This document shows positions 9,238 to 21,318 of a DNA stretch of 64,000 nucleotides, piece after piece (within the stretch, counting starts at the first letter, position 1; the number at the start of each line of letters is the position of its first letter). This stretch comes from Chaetorhynchus papuensis (lineage: Eukaryota; Chordata; Aves; Passeriformes; Rhipiduridae), in assembly GCA_013396525.1 (NCBI GenBank), contig VWYX01000400.1, positions 1 through 64,000 on the forward strand, given 5' to 3'. Under the pieces are notes generated by a model. It was not told where the DNA came from, did no database searches, and saw nothing but the letters and a program-made list of their open reading frames with translations. A program made the translations under genes and the position numbers.

Positions 9238-12200
9238 CACAGAGAACAAAAGATTGGTCATTAACTAGCTATGCAATTTTTTATTTAAAATAATCCATAG
9301 AAATTGACTTGATTTAATTAAATTACATAGCTGAGTAACCAAGGGTAGGACAGAATAGTTTCTTAACAAAATAATATTTGGCTATACTACATACTGAATA
9401 TTGCAGGCAAGCTTTGGATAAACCATGTCTCTTTGGTGAGGGAAACCTTTCCATGAGAAAAAACTTTAGTGTTCAGTTCAGATCAGATCTAAGTATCTCT
9501 ACTGACGATGCACAAAATAAATTTCCTTTAATTGGACCAACTGTTATGACACTGGTAAGTAACTGGGCATTGTGATGTTTGTTAAACTTGACTTCTCTTG
9601 TAAATGGCTGGAAACAATTAAATATTTGGAGTGTCATATTCACCATAGCTAGCAAGAGGAGATATACAAACCCCTGTAAAATGTATCCATTTTCAGTTCC
9701 TGATGAGTTGTTTCTAATGACTGTACATACTCTTAAGGTCTTTAGGCTAAACTTTAAGAAAGCAATAAAAATCACCCTTACAATATATTTTCTTTGGTAC
9801 TATTTAAGATTTTTTAATTTTATTTTTATAGGATTTTTTTTTTTTTATTTTTAAGATACAAAATTTTATTTGATATTAAGCCAAATTCTACAGAGATTAA
9901 AAATCACTTTTAACATGAAAAAAAAGGCAACTAAATGTTATGGTTTGATAAAAAATTTGCCTCTATGATTTGTTTTTATTGTTATTTGTTGATGGATCTT
10001 GAAGCCTGACAGCATTATGCTTGTATTATAACTTTTATCTTTCTGCTGGACAGATTTTCTTCATTATGTTCGAAGATAGTCAATTTTGGATGATGCAAGG
10101 ATCTGAGATAGAACTGTGTTGAAATAAAAGTAAATACAGAACAAAATCAATCTTTCATTTGAAGAAAAACATGCAATGAATAAAGGATTTCAAACAGCCA
10201 CATTTTTAAATGCATTTTTATGCATTTGAGTGAAATATTTTTCAGAATATGTGATTTCTTTAGATTTTGGTCTGCATATATATGGTGTGCTTTATACAAG
10301 AGTGTATATTTTGAGATGCAGTCGTGTGACTGGTATATTTCTAAAAACATCAGCTCTGAGGCAGGAAATATCCAACATACTTCATTGTGGGAAAACACAG
10401 ATTAATCAAACTATTAATTTTACATAAAACTAAACGTTATCTATCAAGTATGTTTATGCCATGAACAAATCTGACATGAACAAATCTGCTGCCTGTGGTG
10501 AGGTCTGTAATATAAATGTTCGTCTTCGGAACAACTTGCCTTCCACTCCAGTTCTGAGCGGTGCTGTAGAGTGGAATGTGATCAAAGAGTAGTAGGCAAC
10601 AGAGCAAGTATGAGTGGCATGGTCTACTTCAGATAAATATGAGAGAATTGAAAGTTAAGGCCACCTGAAATGAGTGCAGAAAGGTTATTTTTGTTACCAC
10701 ACGACACCTGGAGAATACAAGTAGGTGAAAACATTTCAAATGTTTTTAGACAAACTAAACAATTTGGAAAAGAAAAAAAAAAAAAAGAAAGAAAATCTCC
10801 AAAATATGGAAGTCAAAAATCAGGTTTTGATTTTTTATCACAACAGCTAAAAAAAGATAAATTAAAATGAAAATTTATGAATATTTTCTTACAGGGAGCT
10901 TGGAATGATGAAAAATAGTGTCTGTGTTGGTGGTGATGTGATAAAACCCGGCATAATTTTGAAGAACAGAACATTAAAACAGATAAAAATAATTTTGGGA
11001 AATTAATTTTGTTTCTGGGACAAATGCATAATTTGTTGCTTGACATAAGATCAAGATCAGAATTCATGCTGTACTAGAAAATATACCCAGATTTCAGGAA
11101 ATTATTTCCCTTCCCTTGTCTTTGGTTGTCCTTTCTGTATATACGACAAGTAAGTGGGGGAATATGGGACTATAGTGAGACAGTTTTGGTTACTCAAGAA
11201 GCAGAAAAAGCCAACTGAAAAAGTGAAACAAATATTTCAGGAATAATTTCCATGAAACTCGACAATGACAGCATACTCCAAGGGGAATTCTTTTAGTCAC
11301 TGTCTCACATTGTGTAAGAACTATTAACTCTATTAAAAATTGACTTTGTAATTGTTGGACAGCTTATACATTTGTATATCATCATGAGTAACTATTAAAT
11401 AACAGACATGCCACCTTATTATGTAAGAAGGAGAGTTACTAAGCAGAAAGTAAGGCACCCTTAATTGCATCTAACTAGGAAACAAGACTGGAGTGAAAAA
11501 TAGAAAGCTGTTAAGAGCAGTTAGCATCATTGACCATGAGGAACTTCATTTAAGTCTAGTAAGGAATAGAAGAGTTCACTGAGTTCAGTCTTAAAGCAGC
11601 TCAGGATTCTTATGTATTTGAGTATCAGTGGACAGCAGTACAGAAGCTTTAAAAGCCTTGCCAGGACCACAAGGTTTTTAAAATTTACTCCCGTTTTAAG
11701 GCCTCTGACTGCTTATATATTTGTATCAAGGACATTTAACTACCCTGTTTTCCATAAAATAAATGTGTGGCAATTTATAATATTTTGTTCTAATTTTCTC
11801 GAGAATCCACCACAGCTCCTAAGAAGGCACACAAAATAATGCTAAAAAAAAATAAGTCAGGCTTAGTCAGTTTTTCTTGAAATTAATTGAGACTTCAATA
11901 CTGAAAATTTAGAGTTCTAGGGGCTCATAAATAACTCTTCTCTGTAGGAGGGCTTGATTTGATCCTCTCTGATATGAGAACTTCTACATATCAGTTACTT
12001 TGGTTAAAGAAGCACTCTAGAATCATTACTTGAATGAGCTGCAATAAAAAGTTACGTCAAATCAACAGTGGGCACAAAACTGTAATGCTTCTAAATCATG
12101 TAAGGACATATAAATATATATATCTACATTTGCTGTTGCTCCAAAACAAGGAAAACCCCCCAAATTATCAATTAAAGGGACTTAATTTTTACATTTTGGG

Positions 12201-13430
12201 GGTTTTTGCACTATTTTAAAACTGCAAATTACTACATTCTCAGATTTTCTCACAATAGCTGTCCTAAACTTCCCCTCATAGGTACTTTCCATATAGTAAG
12301 GGGGAGATACGGAGCATGTACGAGTAAAAATTTGTGAATGCATAACTTGAGGACTGTATTCTCAAAAAGAGTTTCAAATTTTAAAAAGGAAATTTTAAGC
12401 TTGAAAAGCTATCAATATGAATAGGGTTTTTGTTATGCACATGATATCTCAATGATGTACTTAATTTATTTATTGGTTAAATTATTCATCCCTTCTTTAT
12501 TTATCTAGAAAGCATTGGAAGTGTCATGAAGACCTTTCTTTGCCTTTAATCAGATCGGAGGAAACTCCAAATGAAACAAGCCAAACAAAAAGACATGAGT
12601 TATCTAAGGTTTATAAAAAGAAAATAAGAAGAATAAAATAAAATATTTTAAAGTTCACTAAAGATAAGAACACTGCTTCTGCCAAAAGGAGTGATAGGTG
12701 TTATGAAGAGAATAAGTAAAAAGCAAGTAAGAAAGTGACAAAAATTTTAAATTATATATGGGTAAGATACTGAAATTCAAGAAACAAAACATAAGAATTC
12801 TACTAATCCTACAGGTTTCAAAAGGTAAAATGCACAATATCTACTTTGCTTGGAGTCATTGGTAGAAGGTGAAAAATTTATCCTTTGAACAAATGCAGAG
12901 GTCGAGGTCCTGTTACACGGTGGATTTTATTCTTATGAAACATTTCAGAGACATGCAAGACTTAGCGAAACCCAGCCACTTTGGTATGTACCACAAGGGG
13001 GCTGAATAGGTCAGGTTTAGAAACTGCCCCTGTTAAAGCTCCCTACTGCAGCAAAATCCTAGCAGACATTTTATTGCTGGCAGCACTAAACAGTAGCAAC
13101 AAAGACTAAGACAAGAAAATACAAAATATCAAGCTGAATGGACTTCTCTTCAGAATGGAGAAACAGAGGCTTAAAATCCTGAAAGTTCTTAACCACCTTT
13201 CAATGACCAATGTGCTTGTGATGAGATCTGAGCATGTGGCTCAGTCATGGTTACCCCATGACTAACAGACACGAAGAGTTACAGGTGTCTGTTAGAACTG
13301 TTCATCTTGATTAAATATCACACTTATTTCCTACAGGGAAATGTAAAAGGGAAACTGCAAATGAACTGAGAGAAAGTTTGTAATTGGAATCTGGAATTTG
13401 AAATCTGTCAAATTGAGTTGTATCACTCTT
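9238..13430. other. Unique AT-rich DNA with minor low-complexity sequence
   Basis: No gene or known transposon seen in 4.2 kb. It holds a T run at about 9834-9846, an A/G tract at 10771-10794 and a perfect-but-one 15-bp tandem duplication (CATGAACAAATCTG) at 10460-10489. The longest open frames (about 100 codons, 9473-9775 minus; 91 codons, 9579-9854 plus) overlap in opposite strands and resemble nothing known. Confidence 0.55.
10460..10489. repeat. Two tandem copies of a 15-bp unit
   Basis: CATGAACAAATCTGA is followed directly by CATGAACAAATCTGC. This is a recent small duplication by its near identity. Confidence 0.9.
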
Positions 13431-13905
13431 AGAATCATAGAATCATATAATATCCTGAGTTGGAAGAGACCCACAAGGATCTTTAAGTCCAACTCCTGGC
13501 CTTGCTCAGGACACCCATATGCCTGGGAGCATTGTCCAAATGCTTCTTGAACTCTGCCAGGCTTGATGGGCGTGGCCACTTCCCTGAGGAGCCTGTCCCA
13601 GTGCCCAGCCACCCTCTGGGTGAACAGCCTTTTCCTGATATCCAACCTAAACCTCCCCTGACACAACTTCAGGCAATTCCCTCGGGTCCTGTCACTGGTC
13701 ATAACAGCGAAGAGATTGCTACCTGTCCCCCTCCTTCCCCTCATGAGGAAGTTGTAGACTGCAACAAGGTCTCCCCTCAGTCTCTTCTCCAGGCTTGCCA
13801 TCAACCAGGACCCCTGGGTCCCTTTCTGCAGGGCTGTTCTCCAGCCTCTCATTCCCCAGTCTGTCCATACATCCAGGGTTGCCCCATCTTTGCCGCTATC
13901 TCCTC
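13431..13905 (-). mobile_element. CR1 LINE, 3' end, minus strand
   Basis: The plus strand opens with the inverted CR1 tail AGAATCATAGAATCAT at 13431, followed by GAGTTGGAAGAGACCCACAAGGATC and the rest of the 3' end in order. It is a typical 5'-truncated insertion of about 475 bp, and the 5' limit near 13905 is approximate. The copy is well preserved compared with the others in the window, so it is probably younger. Read on the minus strand it keeps an open frame for the ORF2 C-terminus. Confidence 0.93.
13470..13852 (-). pseudogene. CR1 ORF2 C-terminal fragment
   Basis: The minus strand of this CR1 copy is open for 173 codons (13331-13852), the last part being read-through into flanking DNA. 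The CR1 C-terminal signature is clear: GWRTALQKGT, then SLEKRLRGDLVAVYN, RTRGNCLKL, GRFRLDIRKRLFTQRV and HWDRLLREV. This is the tail that follows the reverse transcriptase. No RT catalytic motif is present, so the fragment is non-functional. The length of the frame reflects the recent age of the copy, not selection. Confidence 0.85.
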
Positions 13906-16679
13906 TAAGGATGTTTGATTATCCAGCGAAGAACAGAATTTTAGTAGAGAGTTCACCACTCCTCTTTCCAGATGTTAGAATATATTTTTTTCTTTTCTTG
14001 TAATTATGATGTTGATGTAAGTGTGAGTCTAGTGGTTCAGAAACTTCTCTGACTGTTAAAAATTACTCAGTAATGGCATTAAGTTCAGGAGTCTGGATGG
14101 CTGTCATATATCCAACTTGGTTGACATTCAGGTATAATGCTCTCACAACCTTCCTTTCTGTTTTCCCCAAATCTTTAATAACTTATCCTATTGATGATTC
14201 AATTTAGGCTTGTAATGAATGAAACAAGATTTTAAAATAGCCACAAGGAAAACTCAATCGCTTGAAAACTTGAAAACCAATACTGAATATAGAAGAAATC
14301 AGTACAATTTTTAAACAATTTCAAGAATTGTTTAGCAAAGCATTTCTGTAAGAAAAATATCTTATGAGGATTTTGATTTCTTTTAAAATTAGCTTATAAT
14401 TATATTATTTCTGAAAAATAGAATACATGGCACTGTGTAATGCCGCAAAGGAAGTAAGTTCATGTCTTTCATGGTACTCAAGACATAAGAGTACAAAGAG
14501 AGGTTATCTTAACTTCTTTACTTGTAACCATGTGGTAGAAATTGAGTATTCAGCATTTAATTTTTCCACTGAATGAGTCTTACTCAGTGTTATAATGGTC
14601 CCTAAGAATGTTTTAAAACCACAGTTTGTGTCTGTTGTACGTGTTGGTTTTGGACAAATTCTACCTTCAATCATTCACTTAAAAATGCAACTTTTAAACT
14701 TAAAGAAATCTTCATAAGGGCTTTGCATGAAAAATTTTTCTGGAGTATGTTTAAACTCATAGATGTGTTACTTGTAGTATACAGAAGAACTGAAACAGAA
14801 TAAAACCTTGAAATATATTTGCTCTCCCACCTTCAAAGTTTAATGCTCTTTGTGATGGCCCACCACTTAAATGGTGTGCTTCAGAAACAAACTAACAAAT
14901 AAACCAATCAAAAAAAGAGATAAATATTAGTATCTTCAAAGTTTCTTCTTCTATTTTTCTATGTAGACAGACTTTTCAAATTAGTTGAAATATCTGCTTA
15001 TTATTATTGCTTCAACAACATTAGGGTAAGAGATTCCATAAATTAACTGGATAGAGAAATTGTTAAGTCCTCTACTATTTCCTCTGTCAGAAGAACAACT
15101 GAAATTAAATATTTTTGAAGTACTAGCATGGTGGAATTGAAAGTTTTCACAGAGAGATAAAAACAGAACAAAATTAACTCATAAATATTTGATCCATTGA
15201 AACAATAGAATATAATCAGGATTGTTCAGTTGGTAAGCTTCATTTGTAAAGGTATTTAAAAAAAAAATATTTTAAAGGGAACAATGTTGAAAATAATTTA
15301 GAATCTGGAAGTCTGTTAAGGCGTGACCCAAAATCCTTTTAAATCAGTTTTACTGTTTAGGATGTGTTTTGAAACAGTCCTCTGGGTTCATACAGATAGC
15401 AATATTGAGATACATGATATATACTGCAAAACACATTGGAAAAATTGAGAAATCAAAATTTTAAAAAGATCTGTTGCTCATATATAACCCATGAATTATT
15501 TTCTGCACTTCATAATCTTTATTGTATTTCAGATTAGGCAAGATTCCTGAAATAATATTTTAAAGGTTTTATACTTCTCCAGGGACTAAAGGATTATCTC
15601 AGAGCGGAATCTTACTTTCAAACAGGTAGAAAAACAGAAGGGAAAACATCCAGAATGGCAATTTTGCTTCTGCATTTGTACATGAAAATTAGTCCAATTA
15701 GACCAAAGGGCAAAATTGGCCAAGCAGAAAAAAAATTATTATCTCAGAGCCCATTCCTGTAAAGAATTAATAACATCTTTTTTCCATGGACTGTAATTTG
15801 TACATATATGAATGTTCTTAGAAGTTTTCATATCCGTCCTGACATACCTATTTCCACAAAGTACGTCACCATTTATGGGGAAAGCCACTAAGCAAACTTT
15901 AATTTTAGAAAAAGTTTACTACTTGAGTGCAGTGAAGACTTTAAAAATGAATAAACCACAGAAACATATGCAATCTTCGGTCACCAGAGCTACCTTTACG
16001 TCCCCAGAAGCCCTCTACAACAATTTCTATCGAATATAGTGACACTTCAGATTAATTGCCAGATTCTCCCCTGCTGAATTCAGGCAACAAGCCACTCATG
16101 ACTCAAGCAGATGTTTCTGCATTTTAGGCAAACTGCAGCAGGTTTGTATTCCCATTGCTCCCTTACCTCCATCACCTGTGACAAAGGCTATTACCAAAGA
16201 CATCACAGGAATTTTACTCACAAGAAACAAGATGTTGGCCCACCAGCAGTGCTGCAGTGTTGCCTCAGTTTCCATCAACCAGCACACAGGGGAATCCAAG
16301 GGATGGAATATGAAAAGAATTCATCAATATATTTATGTTGATAATTATTGCATTTACAGGGCAAAGGGGGCAGCATGTTCCTTGAGAAGTTCCCTAGGAA
16401 AAACATATTTGAGCTCATTTCACGAATGATTTTCATAAAGCTAGTGAGGGTAAGAAGTAGCTGTCTGAGACAAATTGTTTTCCCGTGTCCTGGAAAAAGC
16501 TAAGCAGAGGCAGAGTGGACAGTGCCAGGTATTAGCACATCAGTAAGACAAAACGCTGTAAGGACCAAAGCAGTACAGCAAGCCCTCCCCTGGATTGTTT
16601 CATGGTCCTCAGGTATCCTGAGGAAGACTCCTGCGGGGAAAGGATCAGAAAGCTTTCTTGTAGCTGCTGCAGCTGATGG
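13906..16679. other. Unique AT-rich DNA, no gene recognised
   Basis: 2.8 kb without a repeat that I can name. Short frames at 15812-16039 and 16096-16429 are on both strands and overlap; none resembles a known protein. Confidence 0.55.
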
Positions 16680-16850
16680 TACCATATCCCAGCTGGAGAG
16701 TCAGCGCTGCCAGGAGCAGGGCCCCGCGCCGGCAGCTGAGTCTGTGTGCACAACTTCCGCCGTCCTTTCATCTCCCCTCTGAGCGCTCCCGCTCTCCTAA
16801 CTCCCACACATACTTCTGTGGCGTCCTTTTATCCTTCAGTCCCCGCTTTT
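16680..16850. promoter_or_regulatory. Small CpG-rich islet
   Basis: About ten CpG dinucleotides fall in 170 bp, including CCCCGCGCCGGC and GAGCGCTCCCGC, in an otherwise CpG-poor, AT-rich region. There is no matching repeat known to me. It could be a small promoter or enhancer, a GC-rich exon, or an unrecognised transposon. The open frames here (16522-16782 plus, 16532-16807 minus) overlap each other on opposite strands and are probably due to the base composition. Confidence 0.3.
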
Positions 16851-17297
16851 CTTAGAGAGACAGAAGAAATATGACTGACAGTCTGCTTTTACTACATCTC
16901 AGTTGCTATTTCAATAAACTTAATCATCCGAATTAAATTGGATTAAAAAGAACTGGGGAGTTTTGTAGAGTATGAATAGGCTGAGAAGAACTATATGGGA
17001 ATGGCACATTTCTTACTGAACATGTCACTTTTTCAGTGACATTCCATTTCCAATTCAACATAATTTTTCTTCCTTCTTTCCCTCCCTGCACCAAAAAAAA
17101 AAATTCCACCATTTTTGCAGAAAGTCTTGGAACAATCTCTTATTTGGGAAATATTTGTGCATCTGCAGGGTGTGTGGGGGTTTTGTGCAGTTTTACTTAA
17201 TGTCCTTTCTTGTGGACTATGTGATGCTAATCCATTTTTCTGAATTTTTTATATTGTTGTTGTTAATATTGAGACCATTTCTTAGTCCCAATCCCTT

Positions 17298-17656
17298 TGT
17301 GGGGAGAGGTAAGATAGAACTGAGTTACAGGCTGTGGGGTGCGCCTGCAGAATGCCCTGACAGCACAGAGAAGCTTGTCTCCGCCTGACCTTGGGGGAAG
17401 GAGATGCCACGGGGCAGAGCCCTGCGGAGAGGAGCCTGCTGGAAGCTGCCGGATGGGTGGGCAGTGCGTGATCACCCCCATATAAGGACATTGAGAAAGT
17501 GTGTTACTGACATAGCAATGTGTGACAGGTCACCCAGTGAAAAATTCCATATAAGGAAATATTGTGTCTTGAAGAAGTCCATAAAACCAGCTCATTTCTT
17601 TGAATGAACATCTCAGATTCCCTGCTGGTCTGAGTCCGTGCCTTAGTTGTTATGTC
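17298..17656 (+). mobile_element. Possible solo LTR, family unknown
   Basis: A GC-rich block (17298-17480, with about six CpGs) starts TGTGGGGAGAGG, is followed by CCCCCATATAAGGAC, which resembles a TATA box, and then by AT-rich sequence with CCCTGCTGGTCTGAGTCCGTG, ending near ATGTCA. The order of a GC-rich U3, TATA box and a U5-like end suggests an LTR. I found no poly(A) signal in the expected place and no target-site duplication, and I do not recognise the family. A host promoter is the alternative. Confidence 0.3.
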
Positions 17657-18258
17657 AACCTTTCCTATGATTTCTTCTCCTCTTTCAGACCCCATTTTAG
17701 AAAACTTACAGCTTTCTAAATTCCTTGTTGCATTCCTTCTTTCTGTACGACAGAAGACTTATGGCCTTGTCTTTTCTGTTGGGTGTCTCTGGCATCCCTG
17801 CTGCCTATGGATCAATGCTTCGTGGCCTCGTGGTCACTGGAGTAACACGGTTCTTTTCTGTCCTTCTTGCCTGGGACAACACAGATGTGATATGAGGATG
17901 CAGAGACTGGCACCACTTCCACTTTCCTGGTTGGAGGACAGATGAGCGAGTGTTTTGTGGAAAGGCAGAAATGAACTGCATCTCTGAAGTTTGCAACATA
18001 TTCAAAAGCTCTGTGAGGGAATGTATTCATTTTTTGCTACAGGCATGGCCAGGAAATCCCTAGGTGTTTTGAGAAAACCTAGACTTATTAAAATTCAACT
18101 TGCAAATTTTAAAAAGTCTCTTTCATTATAAATTGTGATATAATTTAAAGTTTCAGTAAAAAAAAAAATAAAAAAATTAAAATGCAGAAACATTTGTCAA
18201 CAAACTGTTTATTTCAGAGTGTAGAGAAACAGGATTGCCAAAGAAAATGTTATGGTGA

Positions 18259-18317
18259 CTTAAGTTTTTTTATATTTGAACAACCTCTTTTGTTGTTCAA
18301 ATATAAAAAAGCCTGAG
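18259..18317. repeat. Near-perfect hairpin (19-bp perfect core)
   Basis: Arms 18266-18284 and 18292-18310 are exact reverse complements (19 bp) around a 7-base loop (18285-18291). In RNA of the plus strand the stem would extend outward to about 27 pairs (18259-18317) with one A/C mismatch and two G-U pairs. The core is AT-rich (left arm ends TTTGAACAAC). It may be a palindromic transposon remnant, a recent inverted duplication or a small-RNA precursor. Confidence 0.9.
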
Positions 18318-19789
18318 AGAAAAACCTGGGCTATTCAGGATGAAATCTTCCCAGAAACTGAAAACGAATAAATCAGGCTAAGAAAATACAGAGAAACATT
18401 TTCTGACACAGAAAGTAAGAGTTTAATGTTAAACTATGTCATCTATCACCTACTGAAAATAGGTTCTTTTAATGGCAGCATCATAAACCTTTGGTTAAAG
18501 ACAGCTGAACCACTCCTTCTAAAAGAGGAATACTGTTTTTTTCTGTAAGCATTAAAAGTAGAAGTTTTGCATACTATAAAATATTTTAGAGGAAAAAATA
18601 TCTATTGTTTCTTCAATCCACATGATTCCATTTAAACATTCCTTCATTCAGTCTTTGAGAGCTCTGCTACTGCCATGGGTGATGATAGGACCTTTGTTAA
18701 CCAGTATACTTTAATTATCATTTTCTCTTTCATGCACTTTTTTATCCAGTCAAATCTTTCATTTCTTTTCAAGATCTTAGGAGACATGTAGTATGGGAAA
18801 AATAATATATGCATATTAATTTCTGCTCCCATGCTATTATTTCTAGATGTAACATAAAAAATATATATATATTTGCTTTTTATTATAATTTTAAAAAATA
18901 ATTTGAAAACTTCATATTTCAAAGTAATTTCCTGTGTCTAGGAAAAATAGCTGTTGCACATCTCTTGGGGAATGGATGCAATCTGTGCCTTATTTCACCT
19001 TTGCAAGTCTGAATAGATACATCCATATATATATAAATGTGTTATAACTCCAGAATGTTATATGCAAGGATAATTAATTATGAATTTCTGATATTTACAG
19101 GAAAAAAACCACTATTACACTGCCTTCATAGACACCTAAGTTTCTTCATAAAGCATGATCCAAGTGATTTTAAAAGTATAATTTTATTCTTGTTGCTGAA
19201 GTTGAATTTTAGCAACATGTTAGCAGCAGCAAGGCTGTTTACACACCACAGCTCTCACTAGGGGCTTTCAGTCACAGGCAAAGCCCTCTTACTTTCTTAT
19301 TAAATTCCATGCTACTTCCCTGTCTGAATTGTCACCCACTAGATATAGCCAAAATGTCAGCAATTGTGATGAAGAGAAAGAAAAGGAACTCACTTGCCAT
19401 ACAAAGCCTTACGCTGTGATGCTTTATAAAGCTGATGCTGTCAGTCAAAGCCCATCAGTATTGCTTGTGCAAAGCACAGGGCTTGCTATTGATTTAATTA
19501 ACTGGAGTTGAGATAAAGTTCAGTTTATGCCACGCAATAATTTGCAGAATGTCCACAGGGTTTCACAGAATGTGCCACGAGGAAGGAAAAGCACAGAACT
19601 GAGTGGATGCGACACAGCCCTGGAACCAGTGACTGACAGGCGAACAGAGAAGATTGCGTATGTATCAAATATCTGGGCAAAATGTTCTGTGCCACTGGTA
19701 GCTGAGGTACAATAATTGTAAAATATATGTAAGGGAGTCAGTTGTACTTTCACCTTCCATTGTCAGCTGCCATCACAGATTAAGAAACT

Positions 19790-20060
19790 GATCAGATCAG
19801 CATTTGTTCCATGATTATCCGAGGAATAATACTTTTTAATATCGCCTTTAAAAGAATATGATGCTCATTTTTAAAAGACCACAATACAATAATACCAGCG
19901 ACACAACGATCCATCTGTTAGGCTGCATAGGTAACGTACTTTTAAAATGTGATTTTTCATTTGTGCCCTTGCAGTTTTTTATTACTTTTGATCCACTCTA
20001 GGAAAATAAGTGCATATGACATGATTAAAAATAAATTCCTTTTTCACTGCAAGTGATTAA
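19790..20060. promoter_or_regulatory. Candidate conserved non-coding element
   Basis: Repeat-free stretch with retained CpGs (TATCCGAGG, ATATCGCC, CAGCGACACAACGATCC, GGTAACGTAC) and words such as ATGACATGATTAAA. It contrasts with the CpG-poor sequence around it. The call rests on texture alone. Confidence 0.2.
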
Positions 20061-20448
20061 CAAGTTCTTTTTTCCCCCTTCAGCTTGTACCAGTAACTTT
20101 ATTTTTATATATGCGAGTCTATAGATGTGGTTATGTGTCTGCAATGTACACATATTACAAAAATGCTAACGGTGTTGCACCAAATTCTCGTCTTTTAACT
20201 AATATTTTGTCTGAAAAATCTCCTCCTGGTTTTCAGCTGCACTGAAATCAGCATCTATTAAATCTTGAAATATGTGGCTCTGGTGGATTAGTACAGTAAT
20301 CAGAAATACTTTTGTGAGCTTAATTCTCTCATATTACTGAGTTAGTCTCAGTGTTTCAAAGTTCTGCTTGGTAGGGAAAAAGCTGCTGACTTTTCCTGCT
20401 AGGAGACTGGTGGCAGAGTACTCCTTGCTTCAGACCTTTCTTTGCCCA

Positions 20449-20495
20449 CTTTATTGTTGGCAGCATCGTAGGTCTGCCCCCATCCAACAATAAAG
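20449..20495. repeat. Perfect 12-bp inverted repeat
   Basis: CTTTATTGTTGG at 20449-20460 and its exact complement CCAACAATAAAG at 20484-20495 flank 23 bases. It might be a small cruciform or the remains of a transposon end. Confidence 0.85.
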
Positions 20496-20685
20496 CCAAC
20501 CTGTTCTTATCTCCATATCTGATACCACCATTCCCATCTCCACTGGTGGCCATCAACCAGTCCTTGTTTTCCAAGTATAATTGCAGGGGATTCAGTGGAT
20601 CATACTGTAGTATGCCTGGAAGTCCTAGTAGCCTTCAGCCCCAGCACCGACCTCCCAATGCCCAAGAGCTCGCTCTGGGAGCAGC

Positions 20686-21033
20686 TGTCTCAGGGCTCTG
20701 TGTGGTTGACTCACACCGAGGTGAGGCGGCCCAGGCAGAGGAGCTGACGAGGCACGGTGTAAAGAAGGCAAGGAGGTGAAGGGTAGCGAGAGGGGGTCTC
20801 CCCCGTGGTCTCCTTTATTGAGTGTGAAGAGGTCCAGGCAGGAGAAGAGTGGAGGGAGAACCGACAAGAATGCAGTGTGCAGGGGATTTTAAGGGAGGCA
20901 GAAAAAGGGAGGAGTCGAGGGGTACAACCAATGGGGAAGCAGGTAAGGGGAGGTTATGAGGGTTCAGGGTCCAATAAAAATCATTGAGGGGAGGATACAA
21001 ATAACAATAACCATTTAAACATCGAATGTAACA
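20686..21033 (-). mobile_element. ERVK-like LTR, minus strand
   Basis: Read on the minus strand this is laid out like a compact retroviral LTR of about 348 bp: TGTTACATTCGATG start, a CCAAT box in inverted form (CCCCATTGGTTG), a CTTAAAATCC element in the TATA position, the poly(A) signal CAATAAAGGAGACCACG (on the plus strand CTTTATTGAG, about 20813-20822), a GC-rich U5 (CCCCCTCTCGCTACCC) and a terminal CCTGAGACA. I recall this layout from avian class II (ERVK) LTRs. Flanks AGCAGC and GAAATT do not match, so it is not a simple solo LTR; the adjoining sequence on the U3 side may be viral. Confidence 0.65.
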
Positions 21034-21069
21034 GAAATTTCTGGAAGGGTGGGTAGGCTCAGAGCCCTG

Positions 21070-21215
21070 GGCACGCCTTCCTTCTAGAAAGAAGGGTGGG
21101 TCTCAGACCCTAGTCCCACCTGCTGAATCCTCCTCCAGGGAGGAATCCTCCTCTTCGGAGGTGGAGCCAGAGTGGGCGGCAGCAAAGTCCATGGGAGAAC
21201 CTCCCACATCATACA
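21070..21215 (-). pseudogene. Possible retroviral coding remnant upstream of LTR
   Basis: Directly upstream of the LTR on the minus strand is a GC-rich segment with an open frame that reads DVGGSPMDFAAAHSG, then an acidic serine/glutamate run STSEEEDSSLEEDSAGG, and a stop. The position fits the C-terminal end of the last gene of a provirus, before the polypurine tract and 3' LTR. A second frame is also open, so the reading is uncertain, and I cannot name the protein. No further viral gene is seen beyond about 21215, so the provirus is truncated. Confidence 0.3.
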
Positions 21216-21290
21216 AAGGCCAAAAGGAAGTTTGACATAAACGTAGACACAGACATAGACCTACACAGTGTTATAGATGTAGATACTGTG

Positions 21291-21318
21291 CACACACGCA
21301 CACACACAGACACACACG
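21291..21318 (+). repeat. Imperfect (CA)n microsatellite
   Basis: CA units interrupted by CGCA, CAGACA and CACG. It is followed by TA-rich sequence. Confidence 0.9.

Larger units (their letters stand above)
17657..20448. other. Unique AT-rich DNA with one strong hairpin
   Basis: No gene seen. It contains the hairpin at 18259-18317, an A-rich run at 18158-18181, TA-rich stretches near 18859 and 19025, and a repeat-free stretch (about 19790-20060) that keeps several CpGs and looks conserved by texture. Two overlapping opposite-strand frames at 19520-19753 are probably chance. Confidence 0.55.

Noticed and set aside
13331..13852. 173-codon minus-strand frame as a host gene
   Set aside because: It is the CR1 ORF2 C-terminus read into flanking DNA.
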